NCBI RefSeq assembly: GCF_949628215.1
Contig: NC_134279.1
Coordinates: forward strand, 49,154,266 to 49,218,265
DNA from: Phalacrocorax aristotelis
Taxonomy: Eukaryota; Chordata; Aves; Suliformes; Phalacrocoracidae
Length of the DNA: 64,000 nucleotides
Direction of reading: 5' to 3'
In this document: one piece after another, positions 27,701 to 42,700 of the stretch
How the letters are laid out: every line of letters begins with the position of its first letter
How positions within the stretch are numbered: the stretch's first letter is position 1
Notes under the pieces: model-generated
What the model was told of the DNA's origin: nothing
Seen by the model: the letters and a program-made list of their open reading frames with translations, nothing else
Databases searched by the model: none
Translations under genes and position numbers: made by a program

Positions 27701-30700
27701 GATATCCTGCAGTGTTCAAAAGATTTTACAGTAATTTTACAATGACTACAGGTAGTTGGTATGCTCTGAAGATCTACACAGCAAAGCTGCTTTTGATTTT
27801 TCATACAAATTCAAGCAAAAGAGGAAAAACTCCAGGCACAAGATTCTCTGTGGATGTGCACAGAATCATAGCATTTTTAAAAGGTAATCCATGTCTCATA
27901 GAACTACACGTCTTCCTCCGTTAACTCCAAAAGACAAGCATGGCTAGAAACTTGCCCTCTAGTTACCCAACCATAAATAACGAGAGAGAGCGAGCTCAAG
28001 TTGGCAAAGTTTTGTTTTGCCTAGATTTCTGCCTGGGAACAAGACAAGGCAGGCAGTTTAGCTACAGGAGAAATACCCAAGGGAAACAAGAAAGGACTTA
28101 AAACAAACAGGCAAGCAAAATTATAACAAATGGACAGCAAGTAGGAAAGAGGAGCCCCAGGAGAAATGATTTTTCAATAGTGCAGATATTTAAAAATCTG
28201 CTGTGGTTTTAAACTAAAGACTTCGGAGTGTGGCACAAAGGACTGTGTGACTCATAGCTGAAGATTTCACACACTGATGCTGTGAGACATTTGTTAATGG
28301 ATCGTCTATTTCCTTTGGAGAGAGGGAAAGCAAATGTGAGTGGCTGTTGGGGGGGGGGGGAAAAATCCTTATTTCTATTAAAACCACAAAAGTAAAGTAA
28401 AAGAAAGGCTCATGTTAAGTAAAGTTTTTTGCTGGTAGTGGGTGGGGGGGGTGTGTGAAGGAGGGGTTTTTTGTGAAGTTTCCGGTCTTTTGTTTTTGGT
28501 TTGTTTTTTTTCCCAATGAAAGCATGCCTGTAACATAAGACCACCTCTGCCTCAGCGATCCATTCAGCTAGAAACTCAGGTGAAAGCTGCCGATACTGAA
28601 AAGCACACCAGTGAAGGTCAGTTAAAAACCGAAAATGAGCATCAAGAGATCATACACAGACATTAACTTGTGAGCTGCAGGATGAAAGTGCAGAAATTAA
28701 AGACAGTGTAAACTTGAGAAGATGCCTTCCTACAGCCTTTGAGAAATCTTTCATTTAAATGAACAGGGGAAGAATATTTTTCCACAAAAGTCATGTATCT
28801 AATTTTGCATGTATCACTGGAACTGAAGTCCTGTGATATGGAAATGCTAGTTTTAATCTTAGATGTTTTCATACTCACGTACAGTGACTCACTAAGGAGA
28901 AGATAATAGCAAATTATAGCACTGTTTCTATTTATAAAAAGCTATCATAGTATAAAGATGAGAAATAGCAATTAAAAGACAGTGACATATTTCCAGAATC
29001 CAGGCAGGGAACTTGTAAATCAAAGGACTAGGCAGGTGCAAAATACTGAGATTGGGTAGTACAGCACACAAAAAAATGCACATTAATATAGTCTGCTTTA
29101 ATGATTTACAATCTCTGAGAAGCCTTTGTTCTAAATGGATAAATTTGTTTGAAGACACTTGTTTAGCTACTGGATGCCATTAAAATAGCCCTTGTTCATT
29201 CCCTAGGAAAAAGGCACTTCTCAAGCGCTGTGCTAAAGAGAAGATAGCTGAATTACTGACAGGCTGTTTACAAGCTTTCTACAGCCTAGGAAGTGGCTTG
29301 GAAATGAGAGAATTGCATGATTCCAGCCACAGGAAGGTGTTAGATAGGTGCCTCATTCTTAAAAGGCAGGGATGCTAGGAAAGGTGAAAGGTGCAGCTAA
29401 ATCATGAAATGTGACAAAGGCAGTTTAAGAGTCTACACAGAACAGACAATTGCCTGTGTGTTCATTCACAGGAGTATGTTTTAGAAGCAGAATGAATAAA
29501 AATTAGTTACTGCTTAATGTAATATAAAAGATGAATCTTGTATCACACTGATTGCACATACAGGAAAAATATTGCTGGTTCTTCTTCCCTAAACAGAAGG
29601 GTGACTGTGGGGAATTGGTACAGAACTTGGAAAGTGCATTAGGTAAGTGTGACAAAGCCCAGATCTGCTGTTTTGCAGCCTAGGAAGGCCAGAGCCATCG
29701 CTTAAGTACCTCAAAGGCTAATCTGTCTTACCACTAATTAGCAGATCACTATTGAGAAAAAAATGGCTAACAGAGGAACGATATACCTCCCTGCCCCCTT
29801 TTTATTCGCGATTCTTAAACTCTAAACTAAACTACATTTAAATGGAACCTTTATCTATGCTGGTCCTTATACTGACAGCTCCTGATAACTTGGTTTAGTG
29901 ACTCAACCAGCGAAAAACAGTACCTGCGGGAATGCTTTTTCTTTCCTCAAAGAAAGGAGATAGACTTTGTGTAAATATGCCATGGTTATTATGGCCACAT
30001 TCAGTATACACTGATGAAGACAGAACTGCTCAAACTCTGCAACTGCATGTTTGCTCAGAAATGGTCTGGAATATTACGTATGAGAATAATTTGGAGATTG
30101 AAAGAAACTCCTCATGTAAAAATAAAGGTAAGAATTTTTCTTAACACACGAATCTAGAAATGAAGTTTAAGAATTAAGGCCAGCTATTTTTAGCCTACCA
30201 ATTTTAAGTCTCCTGTTCACAGCTACTTAATTTATAACTGAATTAAAAAGAACTGGATAAGATTAAAAAAACTGGTTTGAACTTTTCTCACATTAGGTTA
30301 CAAAAAAGTATTTTAGAGAACTTAGTTATGCTAATGTAACCTGGATTTTTGGACAATGGCAAATGCAGGCATATACTACAGCGTTTCAGGGTAATTTTTG
30401 AGTTTTATGACACGTTTTCCACTGGAAGCTTCTGAGATCTCAGAGTACTGCACTGCAAGTTTCAATGCTACGACTAAGGTCCACTGACCTGGTTTTCCAA
30501 ACTTTGAAAAAGATATTTTTAATTGTCATTGCAAAAAGAATGTGACACTACAGAAAAACATTTCAGCACTGCCATGATGTGCAACTTGCAATATCCCTGT
30601 TTCTATCATATCAGTGTAGGCCAGCTCACAGCTTCCAGGATCAAAGCCATAGTGGCAAGAGGAAGTCTGCAGCCAATAGTAGGCGGCTCAAGGGACCTGT

Positions 30701-33700
30701 CCCCTGCTGGCGTTCCCAGCATCCCACATGAAAGACAAGGGGCTTATCAAGACCACTCAACCAGTTAACATTTCACTTACACCTTACCTTACCGTGAGTT
30801 TAATTCAGCTTACTGCCACAGATTTCCATATAAACCAACAGACATTGACTCGGAAGATGTTACTACAAGGGACATGCCTCAAATGACTACTTGGCATGTC
30901 AGGATCTTGTAATAGAAAGACAAGGGGTAGGCAGGAAAAATCGGTGGATTGGGCACAAGTGGGAGAAATTAACTAAATACTTACAACGCAAAACAGCTAG
31001 AGGTCGTGCATCCTACCTTAACATGAAGCAAATAGTGATCCCTCACTTTGCGATTCAGTGCAGCAGTCGTCGTCAGCACTCCCTGCTGGTTAATCTGAAA
31101 AGTGTTCTCTTCGTTTCCACTCAGGATGGTGAAGAGAAAAGGCGGGCCGTTGTGAGAGGAATCCTTGTCTGTCACCACTAGCTGCAGCACACTAAATCCA
31201 ATAGGCTTATTTTCCTATAAATGCATAATGCAATCACATTGGTTTTGTTATAATTGAATGTAAAGCCTAATGTCGATTTCTTTTTTACAACACAAAAACC
31301 CGAAAATTACTGTCACTATAGAAGAAATCAGAATGACAATATTGTTTAAGGAAAAACACTACTGGCTGAGAATAACGACTAAAACAGTAAAAGGAGAAAG
31401 GCAGTACATTTTTAACTTTGTTTTTTTAAACTTCGTCTTGCATTTTTAGAAGTAGCTCAGCCTTGAAACTTTATGTTTTCCGCTTTTGGTCTGAATTAAG
31501 ATTGCTGTCGATTAATTACCAAGTCATCAAAGATTTCAAATTTAGCTGAAACACCTGTTAAAAATAATCCAATGCCTTCGCTGGGAGCACTAGAAAAAAC
31601 ACACTCCTCTGTCTGACCCCTTGTGTCTCTAATTAGTGTTCTGACTACAGCCGCAGTCCAGTTAAAATATGAAATCCAAGTTTTAAAATTTGCATCATAA
31701 AACCCCTTGAAGTTTGCTTCATGTTGATACTTCAGGTTTCACAGACACTTCACACACTTTGGTTTGTCATGTATTTGATACACACACACAACCTTATCTA
31801 ACACTTGTAACGCTTCTCCCAGAATATTCACGCAATACTGCTCTGAACAGATTTTTTAATGTATGTACCCACATTTTAAATGCAAATAAGAAGTAGAAGC
31901 GTTACTGTGAAGTACAGCAATAACAAAATGCTATCCTTTGACAGCTGTAAAAAATCCTAATAAAAAATATACTCTTTGTCCTTGAGAGAATAAGTCAAGT
32001 TAATTATCAGATATTGCAGCTGAAGCTTTTGTTTCCCTTCAGCAAAACAGACACGGACCATCATTTTAAAATACCAATATTTACATTTGGACATCTAAAG
32101 TAATTTGATTTTCATAACAGCTAAGCACATTTTGAACCGTGTCCAAATATGCCCATCTCCAATACATCAGGAAATGCACACAAGCATTCTTGAGCAACTC
32201 CTCCAGCTTCTTCTCTGCTACCCTCATACTGGGATAGGCTGATACAAATGAACTATAAAACACGGGGTCTTCCTTTTTAATTGAGTAAGGGAAACGTTAC
32301 AGACATCAGCTATATAGTCAACAGTTTTAGGGGATACATTAATTAACATTCACTTCAAGAAAGATTGTAATTGGGGAAAGCAAAATACCTTTGACAGCAC
32401 ACAAACATACAAATCAGTTGCTTTTAAAAAAAAAGTAAGATCCAGGACATCTTACTTGCATACTCTGTGTATGTTGGGTAGCGATGAATCAATCACTTTG
32501 TCCTCTCTCAGAAACCTACTGTTACAAATCATGTACACTGTCTCAAAGAGAAGTGGTACGTCAGGATGGCACAGTGCACCAGATAACGCTGCCTGATCGC
32601 CACTTACCTGTTGCACGAGGCCAGGCACCAGCAACAGCAAAAGGACGCTAGGGACTGAGCTCACTTGCCTTACTAGTATAAAGGTCTTAATGCAATTCCT
32701 TTGCTCCCTTCCATTTATTCTCTACTGGATTCAGGAAGACAAGAAGCACAGGTGCTGCCTCTGCTATCTTTGCTTTAGCAGAAAGTTTTCTGAGTCAGGT
32801 AAGTACATGCCAGTCATTTGAGAATCTGGCCCACTACTACTAGCAATATGAAATGCTATAAACTGAAATGCAACATAAGTTTCTAAATAGACTGCACAAT
32901 GTGAATTTTGTAACCCTTAACACTTATTCAGGTAAGCAGCCTCACTGACAACCTTAATTAATTTAAAACACAGAAAAATAGAATTGAAGCATTAGGTTTA
33001 TCACATCTTGCAGAATTTTCAAGTCACAAATTAACGCTCCGAAGGTATTGTTGATTTGACTGCTTCATTATCTGTATTTACCTGGATGATAACACTATAG
33101 TTTCCTTTTGAGAATACTGGAGGATTGTCGTTTACATCAGAAACATCAATATTAACTGTGGTTGTGTTAAGTCTAGGTGGGTTTCCGTTATCTGAAGCTT
33201 GAACTGTCAAGGTATATCCCGAAATCTAAGAAATAATAATGATAATAAAAAAATTCAAACGTTCACTAAGGAGCAAAGTAACACACTCAGTTTTCCTTTT
33301 AAGGAATAAATATCTTAGTGCCACCCCCCAGCAGAACTTGCTTTCATATATTTAATTCTTCCTCTTCCCCCCACAGAAAGCCCCACTACCCCAGAAAGCG
33401 TGGACACAAATAGATGCTTTCGCTTTGTTACAGCTGTATTAATTTTGGAACACTTGAAATGGTGATCTACAAATATAATCCAAAAAATGCTGGTCATCAA
33501 TTACGTACAGCTAAATTAATCCTAACTGCTCAAAAAGCAACAAAAACTTACCCTTTCTCTGTCTAGAAGTTTAGTCACTTTTATTTCACCCCTGGTAGGG
33601 TCAATTGTAAAAGGATTTCCCTGATTGCCATCAATAATTGCATAGTGAATGCGGTTGTTTGAAGGTCCATCAGCATCATCTGCCATAACCTAAGGGACAT

Positions 33701-36700
33701 TACATTCTCACTTAAAACAGGTCAAAATAGACTCTTATCATCTTTCAGGTAAACTCATCCTGAAGATGAGAACTGCTGTTTTGGTCTAACACATTTCACA
33801 GTTCTCAGGAGAAATGTCATCTGAATAGAATGTACCAACATCACTTAATTTCATGAATTTCTTCCGAAAATTAAGTCACCTTCTCATGAGGAGAACACAA
33901 ACGTATCACAAAATATCATCTACTTTCCCATAGCATCTGAAGTCCCTGGTTCTGAAGTTTCTTCAAAATAAATTCTCAGTTCACTTGGTGGCAAACTTAT
34001 CTATTCATTTATGTCCACCTTCAAATCAATATTTATTCCTTCTGGACTTAAAGTATGATTGACAGAATATTTCAAAGAAAAAAAAAACAACAATACGTAC
34101 TGTAATGACTGATTGTTCAAGCATAGCATCTTCGCTGATTACTGCAGTGTAAGTGTCTTGGCTAAACACTGGAGTATTGTCATTGATATCTGTTACATTA
34201 ATATTCACGGTTACAACATCACTTAATGAAGGTGTGCCTCCATCTGTGGCTTCCACTGTCAAGTAGTATTCATGAGAACTTTCGTAATCCAAGCTCTCAA
34301 TGATAAAAATGGCTCCTAGGGAACAAAAAAAAACAACACAAACCAACAACAAAACAACAAACCCTCACACAATCTCTGCTATTACTGTATTATTATGTAT
34401 TGCATAATAATAATAATAATAACTTTTTATTTCAGTCTGACAAATGCTCAGCTTCTTCAGGGCTTGATTTGTCACTGTAGAGCTGGAGCTACAGAGTGAA
34501 ACGATCAGGCTTTTCACAAAAAAGTAAAAAAGTGAGAAGTTCCTGCCATTACCACAAAAGACTCGCACTTTAAAACCACCTGGCTCACATTTTGTAACAA
34601 AAAAATGAAGAAAAATAAAAAATATGTTTTAAAAATGTCCTTTTCTTAATTTTCAATTAAAATTAACCAAAATTATGAAATTACCTTTAACTTGACTCTC
34701 CCTGCAACCACCATTAAGGTCAGGCATGGAGCATGCAGAGGTAGTAACAACAGTGTCCGACCATGAATTTTGATTAATAGAAATATCTGAGTTAAAGTGT
34801 GTGTTTTTAACTGACTAGTTAAGATAGTGCAGTCCCTAACATACATGCTGATTTGCTGCTGGAACAGTGTTTTCCTGGAATCTTTTTCCTCCTTTCAAAT
34901 ATGTGAAGAAGATAAAATGACAAAGTACTTCTGTACCATAGTACCAGCATGCACACTGGAAAAAGCATCTGGAAGCATTATAATTTCAATTACATGGGTA
35001 TAGTTAACTACTATTAACTTCTGGGCAGAGATCTTATTTTAAAAAAACTCCAAACTTTACCAGAAATTAACTCTAGAAAAAGAACCATATAAGGAAACAA
35101 AAGTAGAATCGACATGTATATTGATTTTTAACAAAGAGGATTGTTAATAGCGAAAAATTCTCCACAGAACCTAAATGCTTCCTGAGACTAAATATGACTA
35201 ACATGCAAGCCTAAAATATCCACTGTCATGCTGGGTAAATGACTGACGGTACATTCCAACTCCTCTTTAATGCCATATCAAACTCCTCTAGATTTACAGT
35301 CTTTATGGACCAATTACTAGTTTTCCCAATTTATTTTCTGATCTTTCTTTTACCAAGTCTGGCCACTCATTCTGATTATACAGCTTCTGTGAAAAGACTA
35401 TTGTGCTTCTACCATTACAGAACTATGTCTTTTCACCCCCCCCACTCCTGGCGTGAGGAATATTCCAGCTAGCAAACCCTTACTCTTGCCAGCTAAATGA
35501 ATCTAACCCAAATAACAATTAATAGCAGCAACAAATAAATTTACTATTCTACATTCTACTGCACTCCTCTAGTAAGCGTGCTGGCAAAATGGGTGAACAG
35601 ACAGTAGCACTGGCTTTACAGCCAGGATGATGCACATCGATTACACATAACTGATTTGGTTGAGTTAATGTAGCACACAGTATGGCACTGTGCTTGACTA
35701 GCCTAAAGTATATTCACAGTTGTAATCTGTTACCTGTTGTTGAATCGATGCTGAATTTTCCATGTTCGTTCCCACTGACTATTGAGTATGTGATTTCAGC
35801 ATTGGCTTCAATGTCCCTGCTTGCAGCATAGATCTGGAGAACTTCAGTTCCAACCAAAATGTCCTCTGATACGCTTGCACTATACTCTCTGTGCTCAAAT
35901 ACAGGTGGATTATCATTTATATCCAAAACAGATACTATAAGATTACTTGTTGAAGACAGTCTTCTAGGTAAACCTTCATCTGTAGCCTTCAAAGTTAGAG
36001 TGTACACAGCTTGTAATTCCCGATCCAAAGGCTTCTCCAACCGAACGATTCCAGAGAATTCATCAATAGAGAACTGGCCCTCTGCAGAGCTCACCAGTGA
36101 ATAATGGATTTTATGATTCATCCCTGCATTTTGAAAACAATCGCAGAGCATGAGGCAGCCACTAAAATACACTAACACAATAACAGATCTGACAGCTACA
36201 GAAATAAAACGTGCATGATAAACATGATCATTATTGTTAAAGCAAATTTCATTAAGAGTTAAAGCCTGCCTTGTGAAGGGCAAAATGGTTTCCAAAAAGA
36301 TGAATCTGATTTAAAAAATTAAGCTAACACTTCATTGCACCGATTTTGTGCTACACAAAAAACATGAAGCATGGTTCTGTTTCAGTCACAGTACTAGCTA
36401 ATATGAAACAATTACTAATATAAATCTAATTATAACTTTAGCACAACAGCATCTGCTTTGCATGCTTATAGATAAAATGAGAGGATATGGGAAAGCTACG
36501 CTGCATCAAATAACTAGACTTGACTCCGGTAAGTTTATTTAAGAACCACGTCCCAAAATTAAGTGGAACATAATTTCCGGCAACATTTTTGTATAAAACA
36601 AAAAGCCCGCAGGTTTTTGGGCCAAGCATTTTGGTCCTCCTGAGCCTCAAACACTAGCGAAGCGTGAAAACATCTGTCTGTTACCTTCCAATTCAGCAAC

Positions 36701-39700
36701 CTAGCTTTATCATAGCACAAAGCAGGTTGGTTGTTTTATAAGACTGATGCAACTATTAATATTATTTGATTAATAAACTGATGATATACGGAAATCATAC
36801 ACCTTTAAAAAGACATTATCTTGTTATATTCCTTACAACAAAGCACAAGACAAACTCTTTGTAATGCCATTTTCAGTTCGTGTTCACTTAAATACTTGTA
36901 ACTGAACAGTGAAGACGGAGAGAAAACAAAAATCTTAATAAGGTAGCATATACATAAAGCTGCAATTGACCGGGTTCTTTTTATGGTACGATCATTGATG
37001 GCTAGCCCGAGAGGCACACATTCAAAATACATGTAACGCACATTTACATGAACAGACACGGCTTCATATTCCTTTTACTTACACCAGGAGTAAAAGGATT
37101 AACCTAACCCATCATAACTTTAATAGCTTCTCGCACTAAAAATATCCTATATTTTGTCTCTTTCCCCTCCTTTTTTGCAGGCGACACATATGGGATGTTT
37201 TCCAAGCTACTCACACGTGGAAGTCAGATGTTACACGGTTTAGTAGCCCTAAATATATCTTTCAGGATTCTAATCCTGAGAGGTATTGAACATCTGTCAG
37301 TTCCACTGAAAGACTTAAGACCTCTCAGGATAAGACTAAATATACATTACTGTAACTTTGAGACCATGACAAAAGTAGTGGTCGAAAGAATGCATACCTG
37401 CATCTGCATCTGTGGCCTGCACTCTCGTCAGGAGGGTTTTAGGCTCTGTGTTTTCAAATACTGTAATGGAGTAAGGATCAGCTGTAAACTCTGGGGCATT
37501 ATCATTCACATCTTCGAGAGTCAGAATAATATTAGCTTGGCAGAATCTTCCTCCTCCGTCTGTGGCTTTCACTAGAAGATAATAAACTGCTTGCTGCTCA
37601 CGATCAAGTGGCATTAATGTTTTCAGTTCACCTATAAACAGAATAACATACACAAGTTGATGCGAGTTGCAAGACTTAAGTATCCTTAACATGTTTTCCT
37701 CTAAAAACCTTTATACTCAGAAAAACTAAACAACAATTTTCTTTTTGACGATAACTTCATCAGTGGCTAAGTCAACAGCTGTACTGCACTGATGAGCTCC
37801 ACTTTGGGCAAAGCATGTCAGTGGCCTGCTTTTTCAGCTTTAAAAGATTAAATACTAAAACCCTCTGCCTTTTTTTCAAATGCCTCTGAAACAGAAATTA
37901 CCTAAAGACAGACTACCTGACAGTGCAGGAAGAGAGAGAATGGGTACACATGCATGAATCTATGTGTTTCTGTGTAAAGAAAATAAAAATATTAAAACTC
38001 CAGCTTTAACAAAATGCAAGGTAAAACTCGCATATGGTTTTCCTGGGCCATTTAGTTGTGTTACTTCCACAGCTATTGAGCTGACTCTCCTCCTCTAACA
38101 TTCAGTGAACAGACAGAGCTATTCACACTATCAAATATAACCTGCTGCCAGAGACAAACCTCTAGAAGTCTAACACATACCTTCCTTCCAGTGTGACAGA
38201 AAACAGTTACATGGCCAATGTGTAGCCATTGTCTCTCTTTAACCAGTTCAAAAAAGTATTCTTAAATTGCTTATGAGTATTCTGGCCCCACCAATTCTGA
38301 GTTTAGGTAATGACATGCTAGTACAGCACACAGGTGATATTCAAGGTCAAACCCCCCCATGAAGTATGATCCTTCTCATTTATTTTGCCACTGAAGTATT
38401 CTAATCTCCTCCATATTTCCACTATATCTTTACATTTATCTTATTTAAATTTTTGTACATTGTTTATGGCTCCCTTCCTACCGCTTGTCTACTGCCGCCT
38501 GCAGAACATAGGATTTTGACATTAGATTTGACCAATATTATAATCCACAAGACACAAATGCCATGAAAACCAAAGTCAGGCAAGTTAAAAGTTAATCTTG
38601 TTTATATAATGCTGCCAATAAAACCTGAGGCACTTCTGTTGCTCCATCTAATCCCATTTAATATGCCAAACCAAATGATGGCAAAGAGAATCTGATTGAA
38701 GATAGTTTCAGTTTATAAACCATTTCTGCTACTACTACAATGAATATAAAAAGAACAAAATTTATAGCATACTTTTACTCCAGTCATTTCAGCATGGAAG
38801 TTTCTGGCTTTGGGGCAATTACCCTACTTACTCTTTAGCTCCTCATATTAAAATACTTGCCTTTTCCCTGACTTCTATTCAATATACTATTAGTATTTGT
38901 GAAGTGGAAACTCACATTTTAAACAGTTATATAATAAACTAACCCTTAATGGAAAAAGCTTAAAGCACTGACATTTACGTATGTCTTAATAGTAAAACGT
39001 TTTATAAAATAAGGTGGTGACTAGAATTTTGTATAGTGTAAGCGTACGAAGTGTTATTACCTGTGTCTGGAGTGAGTCTGAATTTTTCTGCTCCCGTGCC
39101 ATGCAGTGTATAAGTAATTTCTGCATTGGAACGAATATCTGCGTCTGTAGCAGATACCTGCATTATCAGTTTGCCAGGAAGGGCATCCTCAGGAACAGAA
39201 TCAGTGTATAAAGCCTGTAAGATTAGAAGTTACATTGAAAGAATAAACATATGAAATAAGTAGAGCTTGGAAAGGGGAGGGGAAGAAGAAATGACAGATG
39301 ACGTAATATCCTGTTTGAATATTTGGTAACACATGAAGTGAACCAGAGGATGAAATACCTGAAAATGGAAAGAACTTATGATTTTCTAATTAATTACCTC
39401 ACATTTATTAGATTATTCAGAAAGGTAATTCATACTGTGACAATAGGGACTCCTGAGTATCGCTGCATAGCCAGGAACTCTAAACACTTGTAACTGATTA
39501 ACTAATAATTAAATGCATCCCCAAAATAGGTGTTATAAATTTTTCATAATTTCATTTTTTCCTCTTTTGATAAATCATCTTTTCTAGGTCTGACTTAATC
39601 TAGAAGAAACTGATACCTGCCTTTTTTATAATGGCATTAAATAAAGGCTTCAGCTTAACTAAAAACTGAGAAAAAAACCACCCAGAATTTAAAGGCACTA

Positions 39701-42700
39701 AGCACTCTTACAGCTCATCCATGTCAGGGATTAAATTAGAAGGACTGAGCCTTATAACGTCAGCATTAGCAAAGGAAAAAAGCTATAAACATTGGCTTAC
39801 CTGTCTGTATATAACTGCAATCATTTATATAGAAGTAACCAACATAAACATCAACTAAGAAAAAGACGCAAACGCTCACTGTATACTTGACCCTTCCCAG
39901 AACAAGAAAAGATTTTGCTTTTCCACCCAGTAACATCAAATCTGTGTTCAACAAGATGGCTATAAAAAGTCCGAATGCGCTAAAGTAAGAAGAAAAAAAA
40001 AAAAGCTGCAGCTGACTAGAACAACACAGGGTTTTCTTGTAAGGCAGTTTTAGGCCTTGCAGGGCCCACCTTTCTGGGTTTTTTTCCATTCTTTTTCAAG
40101 TCCATTTTTGCAGACTATAAAATCTGGTAAGGTAGATGGCTTTGTAGCAAGAAAACATTTACAGATTACAGATTTTTGGTGCTGTTGAGGTTAATATTGC
40201 AGTCTTTTCAACTCCTATCGTAGGAAATGCACAAATACATCAACTACGTGATAGTATGCAGCTGCCTTTGAGACTTTGCTTCCTTCAGAAAACAGAGCAT
40301 ATAAACTATCATGGCCGCAGCTTAAAACAATTCCTTTTGGAGAAGTATGCATTAACACAGGAAAAATGTACTATAATTTTCCTTATACTCTTCAAATACC
40401 CATAGAGTGTTAAAATTGTATCAATTAATCGGTTTTGGACTTTTATTTAAGAAACCTGTCCTTGAAATAACTGTTCTTTGACAGCATTCTACCTTAATAG
40501 TCCAACCTCCTGTTACCAGCGTAAAAGGGATACCTACTCGTCAGTCTCCTAAGAAGCAATTTCAGAGAAAGATTACATTTTACACATGGAAGCAGCTGGA
40601 CACAGAAGATACAAGATTGTGCCTACCTTTTCACAAACAGGGCTATTATCATTAGCATCAAGGACTTTAACCTCCACCACAGCTTTAGTTGCAAAAGTCC
40701 CATCAGTAGCTGTAATATTTAGAAGGTAATTATCCCTTTCTTCTCTGTCCAGAGGCTTTTTGACATAGACCTTCCATTCATTCTGTATATTTTCAATAGC
40801 AAACTGTCCCAAGGGATCACCTCCTGAAATAGAAAAAGAAACACTGAAGTAAAGACAAGAGAGAGATTGCCACTATTACTCTATCAACATTAAGTTATAG
40901 CTAAAGAGAAAAAATGTAAATGCAGGTAAGCAGCCACTCTCTGTGGTTTTGTAGAGAAATAGCTTCATTTTCCAGGTAGAAATAATCAGTAGAGGCTCAT
41001 ACAACAAATTTAACTGCAGCCAATAGAATCTATAAAAATCAGTGTAGAAAATCATGTAGCATTACAGATAACATCATAGCAAGACATATGTTAAATAACA
41101 AAAACAATAAAATATTCCACTGGAAATTAATAGTCTCTGATTTTGTGAAATTTCTTTTGTTTGTTCTTTAACATCACTAATTTCAGTGTAAGTATATTTT
41201 TAAAATAAAATTTGATATACAAGTAAACAAACGTAGGAAAGAATTTTAAGCAAAGCAAACATGAAACAGAAAGCCAAAGATCTGCTTCTAAAACGTGTTT
41301 TTTTCCCCTGAAGTTTTTAATATTCACATTAAGACACAGACACTTCTTCTTTGCAGTTTTATGATTGCTAATACTTTTCAATAATTTGGAAGATTAAGTG
41401 ATATCTCACATAATTCCAGGACCACTTCACTGATTATTCTGGCATTACTTAAAAAGATTTACCTGTAATGTAATAAGAGACTTGTCTATTGGCTTCTTCT
41501 GTATCAGCGTCAGTTGTACTCAAGATGGCAATTACCCCACCAGGAGGGTCAGCCTCACTGACTGTTCCTTTATATATCTCTGCAGTAAAGCGTGGAGGGT
41601 TGTCATTCACATCCGTAACAGTAACTTCAACCACAGCTAGAGAAGACAGTTGAATTTTTTCACCCCGATCAGATGCAACCACTGTGATGTTGTATTTGTC
41701 TCGTTTCTCATGATCAAGTTCTCTGAGAGTGGTAATCCAGCCAGTTTCCATGTTTATGGCAAAAGACTCTATAATGTCTGGTTCTTGAGAAGGATCCAAG
41801 CTGTAAGTAACCTGCCCATTGAGTCCTGAATCTAAGTCAGTTCCTTTTACCTGGATGACTCTTGTTCCAGCCGGCATGTTTTCTACGACAAATGCTTCAT
41901 ATGGATTGGACTCCAAAACTGGTTTGTTATCATTTGCATCTTTCACCTGAATGCTTACCTCTACTGAGGAAACAACGTTATAATCTTCATTTGCATACCG
42001 TGCTTGAACCGAGAACTGGTACCATTTAGTTGTTTCATGATCAAGATTCTTCTCAAGTTTCAACTCTCCAGTTTGCCGGTCAATCACAAAAAAATCATCT
42101 CTATTGCTTTCAGGAGTGTTCCCTTTAATCAGACTATACACTAAAGTCTGATTATGCTCTGCTTTAATAACATCTATCTCAGTCCCAATTGGAATGTCCT
42201 CAGAAACTGTATAAGAATAAAATGGCTCTGAAAATTTTGGAAGAGGCACTTCTGGTGGGAGTATTCGAGCATAGACAGGAACAACTGACTCTTTTTGCGG
42301 GGATCCACCATCAACTGCTCTAACAAAGAAGGTCAGAAACTCATTTTCTAAACCAATTAAGCTTTCTTTTGTAGTAATTATACCAGACAATGAATCAATT
42401 TCTAAATTCTCTTTAACATTTTCAGACTCTGCTTCAATAGCATAAGTGATGTCTGCATTTGTACCCTCATCGGCATCAGATGCCCAGACTTTAATGACAG
42501 AAGTACCCCGTGGAACATCGGATCCAATATTTACTTCATACTCTGTTGCTCGGAATTGAGGAGCATTATCATTGTCATCTGTAAGTATTACATTAACAGT
42601 ACAGAAAGCAACTTTTCCTCCTGCATCTTTGGCCATTAAACTAATGGCAATTACTTTTTCTGCTTGTGTTTCTCGGTCCAGCTTTTCGAAGGTAAATATC

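Noticed and set aside
27859..27880. A short GAATCATAG-like string resembling the CR1 3' terminus in reverse
   Set aside because: Too short, and the adjacent sequence does not continue the CR1 consensus.
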